From: Herpetosiphon geysericola
GTDB taxonomy: Bacteria > Chloroflexota > Chloroflexia > Chloroflexales > Herpetosiphonaceae
Assembly: GCF_001306135.1 (NCBI RefSeq)
Contig: NZ_LGKP01000005.1
Location: 62,001 to 126,000 of the forward strand
DNA: 64,000 bases
Direction of reading: 5' to 3'
In this document: piece after piece, positions 62,010 to 64,000 of the stretch
Numbering within the stretch: the stretch's first letter is position 1
Layout: each line of letters starts with the position of its first letter
Program-made: the position numbers and the translations under genes
The notes under the pieces: model-generated
Seen by the model: only the letters and a program-made list of their open reading frames with translations
Database searches by the model: none
What the model was told of the DNA's origin: nothing

Positions 62010-62909
62010 TTAAATGTTCTCACCCATCGCAGCAATTTGGTCAACCAGTTCTTTGAGTTCTGGTGGCAAGCCTGGGCCAAACTCCTCTGGGCGTTCGGGG
62101 GCTGGCTGCATGGGGAAACCCGTTGGTGGGCTATCGCTGGTTTCGACGGTTGCGCCATCGTTGGCTGGCGATGAACCACTGAAAATCTTGGCCATTTCTG
62201 ATCCATCCAAGCGCCAGTGATGTTGTTGCAGGTGCAAGCCGGTATCCATCAGTTTGCGCACCTCGGGAAATTGGGTCGCATCGAAATTAGGAATCGGCAA
62301 GATTTTGCCCCAATTGACGCCCAACGATTCTAAGGCCTTGGCAAACACCAGTTCGTGAGCATGATCGCGCACAATCAAAAAGGAAATCGTTGAGCGAGCC
62401 GTAGCATTATCGGTCATTTCGTAAATTCGACACTTTTGCAAGCGCCCAGTCGATTCGAGCATTAAGTTATACAGCAAATCGAGGGTCAAATTGCCGCTGT
62501 TGTAAACATACGAGCCGAGCCATGGGTTGCCTGCGGCATCAACTGGCATTGCACCTTGCGCGCCAACCAAGAAATGGTGAATATTGCCCTCAGAAAGCGC
62601 ATTTTTCAAGGGTGTGCCACCTTTGCCAGCGCCCATTTTAGGCAAACTCTCTGATGCACCATCAAGCAGGCGGCTAATGGTGGTGCCGATTAATTCAACG
62701 TGGCTAATTTCCTCAACCGCAACCGCGTGAATGAGGTCGTGGTAGGGCTTGGCTTTGCCCCGAAAATTAATGCTCTGGAAGAGATATTGCATCATCGTGC
62801 GCATCTCGCCAAACTGGCCACCCAAACCTTCTTGCAAGGCATTGGCTGCCGCTGGATCTGGCTGATCGACGGCAATTTCGTTGATTAATTGTTGGGTATG
62901 AAAATACAT
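62010..62909 (-). CDS. Manganese (non-haem) catalase
   Basis: The product is 299 aa with AGAGG upstream. The four-helix bundle with a di-manganese site is recognised from GGQFGEMRTMMQYLFQS, AVEEISHVELIG, LMLESTGRLQKCRIYEM and LIVRDHAHELVFAKALE, which supply the Glu and His ligands. The C-terminal tail is Pro-rich (PMQPAPERPEEFGPG), as in Bacillus-type enzymes. It splits hydrogen peroxide to water and oxygen in the cytoplasm. It lies about 100 bp downstream of the cysteine hydrolase gene on the same strand. Confidence 0.95.
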   Translation of the reverse strand: MYFHTQQLINEIAVDQPDPAAANALQEGLGGQFGEMRTMMQYLFQSINFRGKAKPYHDLIHAVAVEEISHVELIGTTISRLLDGASESLPKMGAGKGGTPLKNALSEGNIHHFLVGAQGAMPVDAAGNPWLGSYVYNSGNLTLDLLYNLMLESTGRLQKCRIYEMTDNATARSTISFLIVRDHAHELVFAKALESLGVNWGKILPIPNFDATQFPEVRKLMDTGLHLQQHHWRLDGSEMAKIFSGSSPANDGATVETSDSPPTGFPMQPAPERPEEFGPGLPPELKELVDQIAAMGENI

Positions 62910-63010
62910 GAGTCCAATCCTCTAAACAGCATCAACATCATGATGCTGTTTCTAAATGTCATTCATCAGCCCCAAGCAATGATGGTGAGCGCAACGAAGG
63001 GGAAAGAGGG

Positions 63011-63616
63011 TTAAGTATCGCGATTGTTAAGCTGCTTGATCAGGGTCGCAGTTGTTGGCGTGGCACATTGCAAGATTGTGCGACAATAATCAAGGGTTGT
63101 TTGGCTCAGCTCCTCGGTGTGAGCCGTAACTGCATCCTTGGGAATGATGATCTGAAAGTCGCGCATATAGGCATCAATTGCCGTAAATAAAATGCACATA
63201 TGGGTCGTCATGCCGGTCAAAATCAGGGTTTTAGCGTTCAGCGATTGCAACAGCAGGTCAAGCGGAGTTGCAAAAAAGGCCGAGTGTTTGGGTTTGAGCA
63301 ACATCACGCTATCGTCCAAGGGCGCTAAGGCTTCGACAATTCGGCGGCCTTTGCTGTTTGGCGCTGCCGCTTTTGCGAGCAACTCGGTTCGATCCATCGT
63401 CCATGTGCCTGCGGTATCGTTGACATACACGACTGTGCCACCAGCTTCGGCCAAACGATCGCGCAATTGGACAATGGTGGGGACAATCGCAGCACATTGT
63501 TTGGCAACCATGCTGCCATCTTCAAATTGAAAATCACTGATCATATCAATGATTAGCAGCACGCTGGTGGCTGGCTCAAATGCTGGTTCAGCTGAATGCT
63601 GCTGGTTATTGGCCAT
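63011..63616 (-). CDS. Isochorismatase-like cysteine hydrolase
   Basis: The product is 201 aa from the ATG at 63616 with AAGGA 7 nt upstream. The Asp-Lys-Cys triad is visible in VLLIIDMISDF (Asp), VMLLKPKHSAFF (Lys) and TGMTTHMCILFTA (Cys), with the cis-peptide segment before the Cys. Members of this superfamily act as nicotinamidases, isochorismatases or ureido-amidases; the substrate here cannot be read. The same-strand catalase gene follows after 101 bp. Confidence 0.92.
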   Translation of the reverse strand: MANNQQHSAEPAFEPATSVLLIIDMISDFQFEDGSMVAKQCAAIVPTIVQLRDRLAEAGGTVVYVNDTAGTWTMDRTELLAKAAAPNSKGRRIVEALAPLDDSVMLLKPKHSAFFATPLDLLLQSLNAKTLILTGMTTHMCILFTAIDAYMRDFQIIIPKDAVTAHTEELSQTTLDYCRTILQCATPTTATLIKQLNNRDT

Positions 63617-63672
63617 TGCTGGTTCCTTCTTCAATCAGCAAATGCGTTGGATGCTCCTCCTGTACCGCTGCT

Positions 63673-63700
63673 CCCGTCTCCCGCGTTTAGTGGGAGATGG
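63673..63700. repeat. G/C-rich hairpin element
   Basis: CCCGTCTCCC and GGGAGATGGG form a 10-bp stem with one G-T pair, next to GGTCGGGGGTGAGGGG. The stem resembles the one near 2760-2776 (GGCGGGAGACGATGG), so both may belong to a dispersed intergenic hairpin family. Confidence 0.45.
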
Positions 63701-63723
63701 GGTCGGGGGTGAGGGGCAACCAA

Positions 63724-64000
63724 TTATGCTTTACCACCATGCTCGCGGCTACTGGTGGCTTCGATATGCTGCTTGAACTGTTTGAGCACTTGTTCAAGCG
63801 CGGTTGCTGGGTTAGCAATAACATGAGCCAATGCTTCACCAAGGGCGCCTGCTGGTGGATCGTATTGGAAGGTTACGGCGACGTGGGTTTGATTGTCGGC
63901 TAACGGCGCCAACACAATTTGGCCGCTAGTGGTAATTGCACTTTGCTGGCGGCTATTCCAGGTTACTTGGTGATATTTCTCTTGCGTGATAATATCGGTG
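63724..64000 (-). CDS. SRPBCC-family protein (partial, N-terminus beyond window)
   Basis: The last 91 codons of a gene entering from the right. The frame is open to the edge, and the visible part reads TDIITQEKYHQVTWNSRQQS, then a beta-strand pair and a long C-terminal helix (TALEQVLKQFKQHIEA). This is the typical end of polyketide cyclase/START-like (SRPBCC) proteins that bind hydrophobic ligands. It lies 107 bp upstream of the cysteine hydrolase gene and may be in the same operon. Function unknown. Confidence 0.75.
   Translation of the reverse strand, partial: TDIITQEKYHQVTWNSRQQSAITTSGQIVLAPLADNQTHVAVTFQYDPPAGALGEALAHVIANPATALEQVLKQFKQHIEATSSREHGGKA

Noticed and set aside
61822-62013. 61-63 codon plus-strand frame before the catalase
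   Set aside because: It ends inside the catalase terminator and stop region and has no ribosome site or recognisable family.

Overview
The window looks like a chromosomal stretch of a filamentous, predatory Chloroflexota bacterium, most likely Herpetosiphon. I infer this from the gene mix: a hybrid PKS/NRPS cluster beside a tyrosine-ammonia-lyase-type gene of the kind known from Herpetosiphon, SH3 and Thr/Pro-linker secreted proteins, and roughly half G+C. No database was searched. No rRNA, tRNA, CRISPR array or intact insertion sequence was seen.

Region 1 (1-27.8 kb) is a natural-product locus. Four minus-strand megaenzyme genes are read leftwards: a PKS (ACP-KS-AT-DH-KR-ACP), an NRPS (C-A-PCP-C with a threonine code), an unusual protein (dead A domain - acyl-AMP ligase - KR - PCP), and a further C-A NRPS gene that leaves the window. 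A 1.2 kb AT-rich spacer with 43-bp-period repeats separates them from a rightward set: a membrane protein, a DrrAB-like ABC exporter, a glycosyltransferase, an acyl-CoA/AMP ligase and a MIO-type aromatic amino acid lyase. A consistent reading is that the lyase makes p-coumarate or cinnamate and the ligase activates it for the N-terminal ACP of the PKS. The chain is then extended once with malonate and joined to Thr and further units, glycosylated and exported.

Region 2 (27.8-49.5 kb) is mixed. It has a VOC protein with a WYL regulator, SH3-type envelope proteins, a Kup potassium transporter, a D,D-carboxypeptidase, a two-component system, a secreted beta-helix protein, a lipase-like hydrolase, two SDR proteins and an AraC regulator. 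Within it, a 416-bp direct duplication (offset 1620 bp, about 95% identical) flanks an AT-rich insert encoding a DUF6602-like protein with a PD-(D/E)XK signature. The layout is the one expected from single-crossover integration of a circle.

Region 3 (49.5-55 kb) is a tight five-gene operon: ATP-grasp ligase, DUF364-like protein, methyltransferase, MFS exporter and SbnA-like PLP synthase. It is preceded by a strong promoter overlapped by two Fur/Zur-like boxes. I read it as a candidate small aminocarboxylate metallophore (or Dap-dipeptide) pathway, and consider it the best candidate here for an undescribed system.

Region 4 (55-64 kb) holds a sterol-type glycosyltransferase, NhaA, and a compact arsenic operon (ArsR-ArsC fusion, aquaporin, metallophosphoesterase) behind a 35-bp perfect palindrome. 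It continues with a laminin-B-type secreted protein, manganese catalase, a cysteine hydrolase and a partial SRPBCC protein.
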